NCBI RefSeq assembly: GCF_003063415.1
Contig: NZ_NESK01000005.1
Coordinates: forward strand, 62,001-126,000
DNA from: Limnohabitans sp. 2KL-17
Lineage (GTDB): Bacteria; Pseudomonadota; Gammaproteobacteria; Burkholderiales; Burkholderiaceae_C
DNA length: 64,000 nt
Direction of reading: 5' to 3'
Part shown: one piece after another, positions 1-8,644 of the stretch
Layout of the letters: each line of letters starts with the position of its first letter
How positions within the stretch are numbered: position 1 is the stretch's first letter
Made by a program: the position numbers and the translations under genes
Notes under the pieces: generated by a model
The model's database searches: none
What the model saw: only the letters and a program-made list of their open reading frames with translations
Told to the model about the DNA's origin: nothing

Positions 1-453
1 GGGATGGTTGGCGTTGATCGACCAGGCACGGTAGAGTTGCTCAATCAAGAGCACCCGGGCCATGGCATGGGGCAAGGTCAGGTCAGAAAGGCGGATACGC
101 TCGTGCGCGGCCTGCCTGAATTCGGGCGCCAAGCCGTCGGGACCACCGATCACCAGGGCCACATCGTCTCCCCCCAGTTGCCATCCGGTCAGGCGAGCTG
201 CAAGGGCTTGGGTGGTCAGGTGGGTGCCACGCTCGTCGAGCACCACGATGCGGGTGCCACGCGGAATCGCAGCTTCAATCCGAAGACGTTCGGCGGCGTA
301 AAGACTGGTCAGGGTTTTAGAGCCCCGAGGCTCGGTTTTCACAGCCTTGAGCTCCACCTTGAGCTCAGGGGGAAAACGTTTGGCATAGTCATCCCAGGCG
401 GTTTGTGCCCAATCGGGGACACGCAGGCCGACCGCAACGATCAGCAGCTTCAT
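1..453 (-). CDS. rlmH: 23S rRNA (pseudouridine-1915-N3)-methyltransferase RlmH, C-terminus cut by window edge
   Basis: SPOUT-class methyltransferase that methylates pseudouridine 1915 in helix 69 of 23S rRNA, using SAM. 151 residues are visible against about 155 in the family, so only the last few (after the NHP triplet of the C-terminal motif) lie outside the window. Recognisable motifs are IGGPDG at about residues 102-107 (SAM-binding knot), [10 protein letters not shown] at 122-131 and EQLYRA at 138-143. The ATG lies 6 nt beyond the rsfS stop, so it is the last visible gene of the hemF-nadD-rsfS-rlmH string, a common betaproteobacterial order. Confidence 0.95.
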   Translation of the reverse strand, partial: MKLLIVAVGLRVPDWAQTAWDDYAKRFPPELKVELKAVKTEPRGSKTLTSLYAAERLRIEAAIPRGTRIVVLDERGTHLTTQALAARLTGWQLGGDDVALVIGGPDGLAPEFRQAAHERIRLSDLTLPHAMARVLLIEQLYRAWSINANHP

Positions 454-459
454 GAAAAA

Positions 460-1197
460 TCAATCGGCTTTGCGGCGAGTAGCAGCTTGCACGGCCTTGC
501 GAGCAGGCGCTTTTTTGGCAGCGGCTTTCGCTACGGGTTTGGTAGCCGGTTTGGCGCTGGGTTTGCCCACGGTTTTAACGGTGGGTTTGCTGGTGGCGCG
601 TGTCGGCTTGGCTGCTGGCTTGACGGTTTTCTTGGCAGGGGCCTTGCCCGCTGTTTTAGCCGGCGCCTTGACAGCCGGCTTGACCGATTTGGCGGGCGCC
701 TTCAGTGCTGGTTTGGCTTTGGCGGCAGGAGATGCTGCTGTCTTTTTCGCCGCGGGGGTTTTCACGGTCGCTTTCTTGGCCACCGAATTGCGAATGTGTC
801 CCTTGACTTCGGCAGTCGCAGCCGGTTTGGGCGCACCGAATTTCAAGCGCACAGGGGTACCGCCCCAAATTTCTTCGAGGTTGTAGTAGCTGCGAATGGT
901 CGGCTGCATGATGTGCACCACGGCCTGGCCGCAGTCCACGATGATCCATTCACCATTGCCTTCGCCCTCCATACGGGGCTTGCCAAAACCAGCATTGCGG
1001 ACTTTGTCGCGCACGCTGGCAGCCAAGGCTTTGGTCTGGCGGTTCGATGTGCCGGATGCAATGATGACCCGCTCAAACAGCGAAGACAGGTGCTCGGTGT
1101 CAAACACCTGAATCTCTTGGGCCTTGACGTCCTCCAGTGCGTCCACGATGGCTCGCTGGAGTTTTTGAATGTCTTTTTTGGCAGCGGTTTCGGTCAT
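460..1197 (-). CDS. rsfS: Ribosome silencing factor RsfS with long basic C-terminal tail
   Basis: RsfS binds L14 on the 50S subunit and blocks joining to 30S when nutrients are scarce. Residues 1-123 are the canonical RsfS/Iojap domain (LQRAIVDALEDVKAQEI, then GEWIIVDCGQAVVHIM at about 83-98, and YYNLEEIW). Residues ~124-245 are an unusual low-complexity extension of Lys, Ala, Pro and Thr, like histone H1 or AlgP-type tails; the family normally ends near 105-130 residues. I chose ATG 1197, which overlaps the nadD stop as TGATG, over a TTG one codon upstream. It sits between nadD and rlmH and is translationally coupled to nadD. Confidence 0.95.
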   Translation of the reverse strand: MTETAAKKDIQKLQRAIVDALEDVKAQEIQVFDTEHLSSLFERVIIASGTSNRQTKALAASVRDKVRNAGFGKPRMEGEGNGEWIIVDCGQAVVHIMQPTIRSYYNLEEIWGGTPVRLKFGAPKPAATAEVKGHIRNSVAKKATVKTPAAKKTAASPAAKAKPALKAPAKSVKPAVKAPAKTAGKAPAKKTVKPAAKPTRATSKPTVKTVGKPSAKPATKPVAKAAAKKAPARKAVQAATRRKAD

Positions 1198-1832
1198 CAA
1201 TTGGGCCTGTAAAGGTGGTGTTCGTGAATATAGCGTTCAACAGCGGGGGGTACCAGGCCAGTCATGGCCTGCTCCGAGGCCGCCAGTGCGCGGATGTCCG
1301 TGGCACTGTGGGGCATCAGCGGCATCTTCAAGGTGAGAATATGCGCTTGCAACGTGTCAGAAATAGGCGAAGGTGACTGCAGCGTGCCGGGCTCTTCATT
1401 CCAGGCACGCACGGCTTTATCCCGCCCTGCGGCGCAGATTATAGCGATGCGCCCAATTTCAGAGATATTTCGCCAGGCTGCCAGAGAGCGGCGCTGGTCG
1501 TCACCGATCAACAAATACAACTGCGCACCAGGAAACTCAGCTTGCAGTTCGTGCAATGTGTCCACGGTGTAACTGGGGCCTGTGCGATGTATTTCCCGCT
1601 CGTCCACCACCACTTGCGGCAAATGTCCAAAGGCCAGTCGAGCCATTGCCAACCGGTGCTCGGCGCCTGTCAAGTTGCGTGGTTTGTGCCAGGCCTGGCC
1701 CGTAGGCAGTACGCGAACCTGGTCAAGTTGCAGTTGCGCGATGGCGGCCTCAAGCAAGGCCACATGCGCCAGATGGGGCGGATCAAATGCTCCGCCAAAG
1801 ACACCCAGTCGGGTGAATGGAGAAAGGCTCAA
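1197..1832 (-). CDS. nadD: Nicotinate-nucleotide adenylyltransferase NadD
   Basis: Transfers AMP from ATP to nicotinate mononucleotide to form deamido-NAD in NAD synthesis. The nucleotidyltransferase signature [11 protein letters not shown] lies near the N-terminus and the second nucleotide-binding motif appears as SATDIRAL near the C-terminus. About 211 residues, normal for the family. I prefer the TTG at 1832: it overlaps the hemF stop as TTGA and has AAGG about 7 nt upstream. A TTG two codons earlier has the AAGGA too close to it. Confidence 0.92.
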   Translation of the reverse strand: MSLSPFTRLGVFGGAFDPPHLAHVALLEAAIAQLQLDQVRVLPTGQAWHKPRNLTGAEHRLAMARLAFGHLPQVVVDEREIHRTGPSYTVDTLHELQAEFPGAQLYLLIGDDQRRSLAAWRNISEIGRIAIICAAGRDKAVRAWNEEPGTLQSPSPISDTLQAHILTLKMPLMPHSATDIRALAASEQAMTGLVPPAVERYIHEHHLYRPN

Positions 1833-2749
1833 ACCCAATCCTTGGGCACCAGGAAGTGGCTGAGCAGGCGCTCCTCTGGTGAGCCTGCTTCGTCCTTGCG
1901 CTGATACGACCAGCGCACCTCAGGTGGCATGGACAGCAAAATCGACTCGGTGCGGCCACCCGATTGCAAGCCAAAGTGGGTGCCCCGGTCCCAGACCAGG
2001 TTGAACTCGACGTAGCGACCGCGGCGGTAAAGTTGAAAATCCCGCTCCCGCTCGCCATAGGCCGTGTCTTTGCGGCGCTGAACAATCGGAAGGTAGGCAG
2101 GCAGTAAGGCATCTCCCACGCTTTGCAACATGGCAAAGCTCTGCGCCATACCCAACTCCGAAAAGTCGTCAAAGAAAATGCCTCCCACGCCCCGCTGCTC
2201 ATAGCGGTGCTTGTTGCTGAAATAATCATCACACCAGGTCTTGAAGCGGGGGTGCAAAGCATCACCAAACGGGACCAGCGCGTCTTTGCAGGTTCGGTGA
2301 AAGTGCACCGCGTCTTCATCAAAGCCGTAATACGGTGTCAGGTCCATACCCCCCCCAAACCAGGCCACAGGCGGACCACCCTGGGGCTTGGCTGCAATCA
2401 TGCGGACATTCATGTGAACCGTGGGCACGTAGGGATTGCGGGGGTGGAACACCAAAGAAACGCCCATGGCCTCAAAGGCCGAACCGGCCAGTTCTGGACG
2501 GTGCTGCGTGGCCGAGGGGGGCAACTGCGGCCCGGTGACGTGCGAAAAACCACAACCTGCACGCTCAAAAATACGCCCGCCCTCCAATATTTTGGTGATG
2601 CCATTGCCTTGAAGTTTTTCACCTGGATCTTTTTGCCAAGCATCGACTAAGAAAGTTGCTTCATCCATGTCGGCCAGGGCACCGGTGATGCGGGACTGCA
2701 AGCCAAGGAGGTAATTTTTGACCGTATCGAGTTCAAACGAAGTGTTCAT
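1829..2749 (-). CDS. hemF: Oxygen-dependent coproporphyrinogen III oxidase HemF
   Basis: Aerobic decarboxylation of coproporphyrinogen III to protoporphyrinogen IX in haem synthesis. 306 residues, close to E. coli HemF (299). Conserved blocks are [41 protein letters not shown] and [22 protein letters not shown] chose the ATG that begins [13 protein letters not shown]; the 46 codons of open frame upstream have no family similarity. The first 17 bp overlap the end of the acyltransferase gene, and the stop overlaps nadD by 4 nt. Confidence 0.95.
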   Translation of the reverse strand: MNTSFELDTVKNYLLGLQSRITGALADMDEATFLVDAWQKDPGEKLQGNGITKILEGGRIFERAGCGFSHVTGPQLPPSATQHRPELAGSAFEAMGVSLVFHPRNPYVPTVHMNVRMIAAKPQGGPPVAWFGGGMDLTPYYGFDEDAVHFHRTCKDALVPFGDALHPRFKTWCDDYFSNKHRYEQRGVGGIFFDDFSELGMAQSFAMLQSVGDALLPAYLPIVQRRKDTAYGERERDFQLYRRGRYVEFNLVWDRGTHFGLQSGGRTESILLSMPPEVRWSYQRKDEAGSPEERLLSHFLVPKDWV

Positions 2750-3428
2750 GGGAAGAATCTTTTGACGGAAAACAGCCATTATTGGGGGGGGCACCTGGAG
2801 GTGGCGCAGACCCATGTGGGCTAGGGCTCCAGGGCACGATGGGGGACATTTGGAGTTCATGGAAACCCTTGACACCCGCAAACACACTGGCCATGTGAGC
2901 GTAGTCCTCTTCGACCCGTCCTGTTAGATCATAAAAATCCACCATGCTCAAGCAACGCTTGCCCCAATCGAGTTTGACCAAGGCCAAAGGCACCTGCGCA
3001 CCTGTCGCCAACTGGTAAAAACCGCTGCGCCAACCGGGGGTAAGGCTGCGTGTGCCCTCAGGGGTCACGCCCATCCAGAGCAGTTGGTTTTGAAGTTTGC
3101 GCTCCTCAAACAAATGAACCATCTGACCCACCACACCTCGCGAAGAGCTGCGATGGATGGGTATACCCCCCACCCAACGCAACCAAGCTCCAATCACGGG
3201 CAACTTGAACAGCGAGTCCTTGCCCCAAAAATGCGCCGGAAAACCCATCGCCCATTTGGCCAGGATGCCAATCGGAAAATCCCAGTTGCTGGTATGCGGG
3301 TAGATGATGACCAAGCCCTGGCGTTTTGGTAAACCGTCAAACTCAAGGCGCCAGCCCAGCAGCTTCAAAACCCAGCGGGCCAGGCGGGAACCTTGAAAAC
3401 TCACGGGTTGGGTCTGTAATGCGCTCAT
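2733..3428 (-). CDS. Lysophospholipid (1-acyl-glycerol-3-phosphate) acyltransferase, PlsC family
   Basis: Acyltransferase of the PlsC/LPLAT superfamily. The catalytic HX4D motif is seen as HTSNWD at about residue 45, the second block as [11 protein letters not shown], and the third as TPEGTRS near residue 122. It is expected at the inner membrane, acylating a lysophospholipid; the exact substrate is not evident. 231 residues. The last ~35 residues are Pro/Ser-rich ([15 protein letters not shown]) and partly overlap the hemF start, so the C-terminus may have drifted or been extended by loss of an earlier stop. It lies 15 nt downstream of purD. Confidence 0.85.
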   Translation of the reverse strand: MSALQTQPVSFQGSRLARWVLKLLGWRLEFDGLPKRQGLVIIYPHTSNWDFPIGILAKWAMGFPAHFWGKDSLFKLPVIGAWLRWVGGIPIHRSSSRGVVGQMVHLFEERKLQNQLLWMGVTPEGTRSLTPGWRSGFYQLATGAQVPLALVKLDWGKRCLSMVDFYDLTGRVEEDYAHMASVFAGVKGFHELQMSPIVPWSPSPHGSAPPPGAPPNNGCFPSKDSSHEHFV

Positions 3429-3443
3429 GGAGTGTCTCGTTGT

Positions 3444-4724
3444 TCAATTTTTCAGGGCGCGGAATCCAATGTCCTTGCGCATCTGCATTCCATCAAATTC
3501 AATGGGGCTGGCTGTCTGGTAAGCCTTTTGCTGCGCCTGACGCACCGAGTCAGCCAATGCGGTAACGCAAAGGACACGCCCCCCGGAGGTCAAAATTTGA
3601 CCGTCCATTTCGGTTGTCCCTGCATGAAAGACCATGGCCTCGTCGTTGTCCTCGGGCAAGCCGCTGATGGGGTCACCTTTGCGCGGATTCACAGGGTAGC
3701 CTGCAGCTGCCATCACCACCCCCAGGGCCACCCGGCGGTCCCACTCCATTTCAAGGCTATCAAGGCCTTCTGATGTGGCCGCCATAAGGACTTCCAAAAA
3801 ATCTGATTTCAGGCGCATCAAAATCGGTTGGGTCTCAGGGTCGCCCATTCGGCAGTTGAACTCCAGGGTTTTGATGCGGCCTTGAGGGTCGATCATCAGC
3901 CCCGCATACAAAAAGCCCGTGTAGACGATGCCGTCTTTTTCCATGCCCCGGATGGTGGGCAGGATGACTTCGCGCATGGCGCGGGTGTGCACCTCGGCCG
4001 TGACGACCGGCGCGGGCGAATACGCGCCCATGCCCCCTGTATTAGGGCCTTCGTCACCATCGAGCAAGCGTTTATGGTCCTGGCTAGTGGCCAGGGCGGC
4101 AACGTGCTTGCCATCGCACAGCACCATGAAACTGGCTTCCTCGCCTTGCAAGAATTCCTCGATCACCACCCGGGCGCCACCCGTGTTGTGGGCCACACCC
4201 AGCGCAGTGTCTGTCAGCATGAAATCGATGGCTTCGTGGGCTTGAGCCAACGTCATCGCCACAACCACCCCTTTGCCAGCGGCCAAACCATCGGCTTTGA
4301 CCACGATAGGGGCACCTTTGCGGTCCACGTAGGCATGGGCCAAGGCCGTGTCGGTGAATGTTTCGAACTCGGCCGTGGGAATGCCATGGCGCTGCATGAA
4401 GGCTTTGGAAAAGGCCTTGGAGCTTTCAAGCTGGGCTGCCGCCTGGGTGGGGCCAAAAATGCGTAAACCATGGGCGCGAAAATCATCCACGATGCCCGCA
4501 GCCAAAGGCGCCTCAGGGCCGACCAGGGTCAAAAACACGCTGTTGTCGATGGCCCACTGACGCAAGAGCGCCAAATCGGTGATCGGCACATTGATCAGGT
4601 CAGGGTCTTTGGCCGTGCCGCCGTTACCAGGCGCCACATAAACCTGCTGAATTCGTGGCGACTGCGCCAACTTCCAGGCCATAGCATGCTCCCGGCCACC
4701 ACTGCCCACTACCAATACTTTCAT
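3444..4724 (-). CDS. purD: Phosphoribosylamine-glycine ligase PurD
   Basis: Second step of de novo purine synthesis: ATP-dependent joining of glycine to phosphoribosylamine. About 426 residues, standard length. N-terminal GSGGREHA, ATP-grasp loop VKADGLAAGKGV, and NTGGMGAYSPAPV followed by EFNCRMGDPETQP in the ATP-grasp core. ATG 4724 has AAGGAAG a few bases upstream; the TTG one codon earlier would crowd that site. It lies 9 nt downstream of the yebC-family stop, so the two are cotranscribed. Confidence 0.97.
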   Translation of the reverse strand: MKVLVVGSGGREHAMAWKLAQSPRIQQVYVAPGNGGTAKDPDLINVPITDLALLRQWAIDNSVFLTLVGPEAPLAAGIVDDFRAHGLRIFGPTQAAAQLESSKAFSKAFMQRHGIPTAEFETFTDTALAHAYVDRKGAPIVVKADGLAAGKGVVVAMTLAQAHEAIDFMLTDTALGVAHNTGGARVVIEEFLQGEEASFMVLCDGKHVAALATSQDHKRLLDGDEGPNTGGMGAYSPAPVVTAEVHTRAMREVILPTIRGMEKDGIVYTGFLYAGLMIDPQGRIKTLEFNCRMGDPETQPILMRLKSDFLEVLMAATSEGLDSLEMEWDRRVALGVVMAAAGYPVNPRKGDPISGLPEDNDEAMVFHAGTTEMDGQILTSGGRVLCVTALADSVRQAQQKAYQTASPIEFDGMQMRKDIGFRALKN

Positions 4725-4733
4725 CAAACTTCC

Positions 4734-5459
4734 TTAATCTTCAAACTCTGCATTGTGGAAAACGTTTTGAACGTCGTCCAAGTCTTCCAATACATCCAAC
4801 AGTTTTTGCATTTTGGCAGCTTCTTCCCCCAAAAGTGACACGGTATTTTCTGCCCGCATGGTCACTTCAGCCATTTCAGCGACCAGTCCCGCTGCTTCCA
4901 AAGCGTTTTTGACAGCTTCAAAATCAGCAGGGGCAGTCAACACCTCGATGGCGCCGTCCTCATCGGTGATCACGTCCTCAGCGCCGGCTTCCAAGGCCAC
5001 CTCCATGACTTTGTCTTCGTTGGTTCCGGGAGCGAAAACCAGCTGACCACAATTTTTAAACTGAAACGCCACCGAACCTTCGGTGCCCAAGTTGCCACCA
5101 TGTTTGCTCAAGGCGTGGCGCACTTCGGCAACAGTGCGAACTCGGTTGTCGGTCATGGTGTCCAAGATGATGGCGGCTCCCCCGATCCCATAGCCTTCGT
5201 AGCGGATCTCTTCGTAGCTCACCCCTTCGAGGTTGCCCGTGGCCTTGTCGACGTTGCGCTTGATGGTGTCAGCGGGCATGTTGGCCGCCTTGGCCTTCTC
5301 AATGGCCAGGCGCAAACGCGGATTGGCGCTGACATCACCACCACCGGTTCGGGCCGCCACCATGATTTCACGGACCACCCGGGTCCAGATGCGTTGGCGT
5401 TTTTCGTCCTGACGACCTTTTCGGTGCTGAATATTTGCCCATTTACTGTGGCCAGCCAT
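4734..5459 (-). CDS. YebC/PmpR (TACO1) family protein
   Basis: Conserved cytosolic protein of the YebC/PmpR/TACO1 family, annotated as a transcriptional regulator and more recently tied to translation of difficult sequences such as polyproline. It starts with the family signature [14 protein letters not shown] and is 241 residues, normal length. The acidic C-terminus ([16 protein letters not shown]) is also typical. It is divergent from the DUF853 ATPase across a 71-bp gap and followed closely by purD. Confidence 0.95.
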   Translation of the reverse strand: MAGHSKWANIQHRKGRQDEKRQRIWTRVVREIMVAARTGGGDVSANPRLRLAIEKAKAANMPADTIKRNVDKATGNLEGVSYEEIRYEGYGIGGAAIILDTMTDNRVRTVAEVRHALSKHGGNLGTEGSVAFQFKNCGQLVFAPGTNEDKVMEVALEAGAEDVITDEDGAIEVLTAPADFEAVKNALEAAGLVAEMAEVTMRAENTVSLLGEEAAKMQKLLDVLEDLDDVQNVFHNAEFED

Positions 5460-5530
5460 CGGAAATTCCTTGAATGTTGATTTAACCTAGAGTCTGAATT
5501 TTACGTTTCACAAGCAGGAGGAAACCAAAC

Positions 5531-7054
5531 ATGGCCGAACCAATGCTGATTGCTCAAAATGCGCAGGTCCAATGCCACCTATTGCCCGGACTTGCCAACC
5601 GACATGGCCTGATCACCGGCGCCACAGGCACGGGCAAAACCGTGACCCTGCAGACCCTGGCTGAGCAGTTTTCTCGTTTGGGTGTACCTGTCTTCATGGC
5701 CGATGTGAAAGGCGATCTGACCGGCATCAGCCAGCCTGGCCGAATTGGCGAAAAACTCGCCGCCGTACTGAAAGACCGAGGCCTCGCCCTGCCCGAACCC
5801 GCCGCCTGCCCCACCACTTTGTGGGATATTTTTGGCGAACAAGGGCATCCCGTGCGCGCCACCATCTCGGACATGGGTCCCTTGTTGTTGACCCGCATGT
5901 TGGGCCTGAACGAAACCCAGGCGGGCGTTCTGAATCTTGTTTTCAAGATCGCCGATGAGCATGGCTTGCTGCTTTTGGACATGAAAGACCTGCGAGCCAT
6001 GTTGCAGTATGTGGGTGACAACGCCAAAAACTTCACCACCGAATACGGCAACATCAGTGCGGCCAGCATTGGCGCCATTCAGCGCGGTTTGCTGCAAATC
6101 GAAAGCCAGGGTGGCGACCAGTTCTTTGGTGAGCCCATGCTCAACATTGAAGACTTCATGCAAACCGATGCCCAAGGCAAGGGTGTGGTTAACATTCTGG
6201 CCGCTGACAAGCTGATGAACTCCCCGCGCTTGTACGCCACTTTTTTGCTGTGGCTGCTTTCTGAATTGTTTGAAGTACTGCCCGAGATCGGCGACGCCGA
6301 CAAGCCAAAACTTATTTTCTTCTTTGATGAAGCACATTTGCTGTTCAAGGACGCGCCTGCGGCTTTGGTCGAGCGCATCGAACTCGTGGTCCGACTGGTC
6401 CGCTCCAAAGGCGTGGGGGTTTATTTCGTCACCCAAAACCCGCTTGATATACCGGACAGCGTTCTGGGCCAACTTGGCAACCGAGTTCAGCATGCCTTGC
6501 GCGCTTACACCCCACGCGATCAAAAAGCAGTGGCTGCCACCGCGCAGACCATGCGGCCCAAGGCGGGGCTGAACATCGAAACGGCCATCACCGAGCTTGC
6601 CGTAGGTGAAGCCCTCGTGAGTTTTCTGGATGCCAAGGGGCGCCCTTGTGAGACAGAACGCGTATTTGTGCTGCCCCCAGCCAGTCAGCTAGGCCCAATT
6701 GCTGCGGCCCAACGGCAATCATTGATCCAGAATTCTTTGGTCGCAGGGATTTACGAAACCGCCAACGACCGCGATTCTGCCTACGAGAAGATCAAGGATC
6801 AAACACTGGCGAACAAGGCGGGCACAGCCCAAGCATTACCGGGTATGGCCACAGAAGCAGCGGACAAGGATGGCGGCCTGATGGGCGGCCTGTCAGATCT
6901 GATTTTTGGATCCAAAGGCCCACGAGGCGCCCAGCGAGATGGCATGGCCCAGATGGTGGTCAAGAGTGCTGTGCGCACGGTTGGATCGGCCATTGGATGT
7001 GAAATCGTGCGCGGCGTGCTGGGGAGCTTGATCGGATCTAGTCGACGCCGGTAA
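5531..7054 (+). CDS. HerA-like / DUF853 (YjgR) ATPase
   Basis: P-loop ATPase of the FtsK/HerA superfamily, DUF853 (YjgR) branch, 507 residues. Walker A GATGTGKT at residues 30-37; Walker B region [12 protein letters not shown] near 260-272; sensor/arginine-finger region [33 protein letters not shown]. The C-terminal region after residue ~430 is Gly/Ala-rich and carries a small DUF853 tail. Its cellular role is not established; the fold suggests a hexameric DNA pump or helicase. A strong AGGAGG lies 8 nt before the ATG. It is monocistronic and ends at a bidirectional terminator. Confidence 0.9.
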   Translation: MAEPMLIAQNAQVQCHLLPGLANRHGLITGATGTGKTVTLQTLAEQFSRLGVPVFMADVKGDLTGISQPGRIGEKLAAVLKDRGLALPEPAACPTTLWDIFGEQGHPVRATISDMGPLLLTRMLGLNETQAGVLNLVFKIADEHGLLLLDMKDLRAMLQYVGDNAKNFTTEYGNISAASIGAIQRGLLQIESQGGDQFFGEPMLNIEDFMQTDAQGKGVVNILAADKLMNSPRLYATFLLWLLSELFEVLPEIGDADKPKLIFFFDEAHLLFKDAPAALVERIELVVRLVRSKGVGVYFVTQNPLDIPDSVLGQLGNRVQHALRAYTPRDQKAVAATAQTMRPKAGLNIETAITELAVGEALVSFLDAKGRPCETERVFVLPPASQLGPIAAAQRQSLIQNSLVAGIYETANDRDSAYEKIKDQTLANKAGTAQALPGMATEAADKDGGLMGGLSDLIFGSKGPRGAQRDGMAQMVVKSAVRTVGSAIGCEIVRGVLGSLIGSSRRR

Positions 7055-7069
7055 TTTTTTCCCAAAAAA

Positions 7070-7095
7070 AACCGCCTGGTCTTGACCAGGCGGTT
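7070..7095. terminator. Bidirectional intrinsic terminator between the DUF853 gene and rplI
   Basis: Perfect 12-bp inverted repeat AACCGCCTGGTC / GACCAGGCGGTT with a very tight loop. It is preceded by a run of A and followed by TTCTTTC, so it can serve the plus-strand ATPase gene and the minus-strand rpsF-rplI operon that converge here. Confidence 0.85.
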
Positions 7096-7119
7096 CTTTC
7101 AAGGGTGAAGACGACCTTA

Positions 7120-7572
7120 TCAGGCAGTCTCGCCCAAAACTGTCACGGTCACGTCGACCACCACATCGGTGTGCAAGGCCACCGCTACAGTGGATTCGCT
7201 CACGGTTTTGATAGGGCCGTGAGGCATGCGGATCTGTGACTTGAGCAGCTTGTAGCCTTGCTTGTTCAGCTCTTCGGCAATGTCCTGGTTGGTCACAGAA
7301 CCAAACAAACGACCATCCACGCCAGCCTTTTGTGACAGCTTGACGACCAGACCCGACAGTTTCTCGCCTTGGGCTTGTGCTTCAGCCAGTTTGGCAGCAG
7401 CGGCTTTTTCGAGTTCAACACGGCGAGCTTCAAACTCGGCCTTGTTGTTTTCGGTCGCACGGCGAGCACGGCCTTGAGGAATCAGAAAATTGCGAGCGTA
7501 ACCGTCTTTGACTTTGACGATATCGCCCAAATTACCAAGGTTCACAACCTTTTCGAGCAGAATGATTTGCAT
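7120..7572 (-). CDS. rplI: 50S ribosomal protein L9
   Basis: Structural protein at the base of the L1 stalk. 150 residues, typical. N-terminal RNA-binding domain [30 protein letters not shown] appears intact, followed by the long connecting helix and the C-terminal domain ending in [10 protein letters not shown]. Last gene of rpsF-priB-rpsR-rplI; 11 nt separate it from rpsR, and a terminator follows. Confidence 0.98.
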   Translation of the reverse strand: MQIILLEKVVNLGNLGDIVKVKDGYARNFLIPQGRARRATENNKAEFEARRVELEKAAAAKLAEAQAQGEKLSGLVVKLSQKAGVDGRLFGSVTNQDIAEELNKQGYKLLKSQIRMPHGPIKTVSESTVAVALHTDVVVDVTVTVLGETA

Positions 7573-7583
7573 GGTTGGGCTCC

Positions 7584-7865
7584 TTAGACTTTGTGCTGGT
7601 CGGTGTAGGGCAACATGGCCAGAAAGCGCGCACGCTTGATGGCAGTGTTGAGCTGACGCTGGAAAATGGCGCGAGTGCCAGTCAGGCGTGCAGGAATGAT
7701 CTTGCCGTTTTCGGCGATGAAGTCACGCAAGGTGTCCACATCTTTGTAGTCGATTTCTTCGACGCCGGTCACTGTGAAGCGGCAAAAACGCTTGCGCTTA
7801 AAAAGCAGCGATTGGGTATTGCGCTTTGGGCGCTTGTCTTTGTTGAACTTTTTGAACGTGGCCAT
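7584..7865 (-). CDS. rpsR: 30S ribosomal protein S18
   Basis: Partner of S6 on the 30S platform. I chose the ATG giving [11 protein letters not shown] because it has AGGAGG 5 nt upstream; the longer open frame has no such signal. 93 residues, including the conserved block [25 protein letters not shown]. It lies directly between priB and rplI. Confidence 0.98.
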   Translation of the reverse strand: MATFKKFNKDKRPKRNTQSLLFKRKRFCRFTVTGVEEIDYKDVDTLRDFIAENGKIIPARLTGTRAIFQRQLNTAIKRARFLAMLPYTDQHKV

Positions 7866-7879
7866 GGGGCCTCCTGAAA

Positions 7880-8167
7880 TTAATCTTGCTGAAACTCTTG
7901 AATGTGCAACACGACACTTTTGCCTTGTCGAGGGGTGGCCAAAAAGCCTTTGAACGTCCAAACACTGCCTACCGCTTGCTTGACCAGAGCTTCTGCCAGG
8001 GACCCGAAGGCCAAGGCGCGAAGTTTGAGCTGGACTTTTCGGGCTTGACCGGCCTCTTGTATTTCAGAGGCGTGCTCAAGAATCAAATCCAGAGCGGGCA
8101 AACCGGCGGGGGTGTAACGCAGAGCGTTTTGCTCGGCAATACAGGCAGTCAATTCTGTGCTGTTCAC
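7880..8167 (-). CDS. priB: Primosomal replication protein N (PriB)
   Basis: Single-stranded-DNA-binding OB-fold protein of the replication-restart primosome (PriA-PriB-DnaT pathway). 95 residues. The sequence [21 protein letters not shown] and the ending [22 protein letters not shown] match betaproteobacterial PriB. The start is a GTG: an in-frame stop lies two codons upstream, and GAGGA almost abuts the GTG, so initiation is odd and may rely on coupling to rpsF, whose stop is 17 nt away. Confidence 0.92.
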   Translation of the reverse strand: MNSTELTACIAEQNALRYTPAGLPALDLILEHASEIQEAGQARKVQLKLRALAFGSLAEALVKQAVGSVWTFKGFLATPRQGKSVVLHIQEFQQD

Positions 8168-8184
8168 TCCTCAACAGGCCAGCA

Positions 8185-8550
8185 TCAAGCGGCGAATTCG
8201 GCTTGTTGTGATTTACGGGCTTCTTCGCGCTCGACCGTCTTCATCATGGAAGAAGGACCGGCGTCTGCTTTCTTCTTGAGCACAGTCAGGTGACGCAAAA
8301 CGGCATCGTTGAACTTGAAGGCATGCTCCAGTTCAGCCATGACGGCTTGATCGGCTTCAATATTGACGCACAGGTAGTGGGCTTTGCCCAGTTTGTTGAT
8401 CTGGTATGCCAACTGACGGCGGCCCCAGTCTTCAACACGGTGGATGTTGCCACCGCCGGCAGTGATCATGCCTTTGTATCGCTCCAGCATGGCCGGAACT
8501 TGTTCGGACTGATCGGGATGGATCAGCAAAATGATTTCGTAATGACGCAT
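8185..8550 (-). CDS. rpsF: 30S ribosomal protein S6
   Basis: S6, which binds S18 on the 30S platform. 121 residues, start [19 protein letters not shown], with AAGGAG upstream of the ATG. The C-terminus is a charged tail ([15 protein letters not shown]), common in proteobacterial S6. First gene of the rpsF-priB-rpsR-rplI operon. Confidence 0.98.
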   Translation of the reverse strand: MRHYEIILLIHPDQSEQVPAMLERYKGMITAGGGNIHRVEDWGRRQLAYQINKLGKAHYLCVNIEADQAVMAELEHAFKFNDAVLRHLTVLKKKADAGPSSMMKTVEREEARKSQQAEFAA

Positions 8551-8586
8551 TGAGACTCCTTGCGGTTAACCTAAAAGGTTGGAAAA

Positions 8587-8615
8587 GCCGCCCCCAGCGT
8601 CTGTTGGGGTGCGGC
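8587..8615 (-). promoter_or_regulatory. Hairpin in the rpsF leader (candidate S6:S18 autoregulatory element or attenuator)
   Basis: On the minus strand GCCGC-A-CCCCA pairs with TGGGG-GCGGC around an 8-nt loop, with one bulged base, followed by TTTTCC and 37 nt later by the rpsF ATG. Structured rpsF leaders that bind the S6:S18 complex are known in many bacteria. The hairpin plus short U run could instead be a terminator for the upstream symporter. I cannot separate the two by eye. Confidence 0.5.
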
Positions 8616-8630
8616 AAGGCGAAGCCTCGA

Positions 8631-8636
8631 ATTATA
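8631..8636 (-). promoter_or_regulatory. Candidate -10 box for the rpsF operon
   Basis: A perfect TATAAT on the minus strand, 81 nt upstream of the rpsF ATG and just past the symporter stop. No good -35 hexamer is visible at 16-18 nt, so confidence rests on the -10 match and on location. Confidence 0.4.
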
Positions 8637-8644
8637 GCTTTAAT

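Noticed and set aside
4-1212. 402-codon open frame on the plus strand
   Set aside because: It is antisense to rlmH and rsfS, and its Gly/Arg/Phe-rich repeats are the mirror of the Lys/Ala/Pro tail of RsfS. No family similarity.
1437-1442. TATAAT on the minus strand inside nadD
   Set aside because: It lies in coding sequence with no -35 element and is probably chance.
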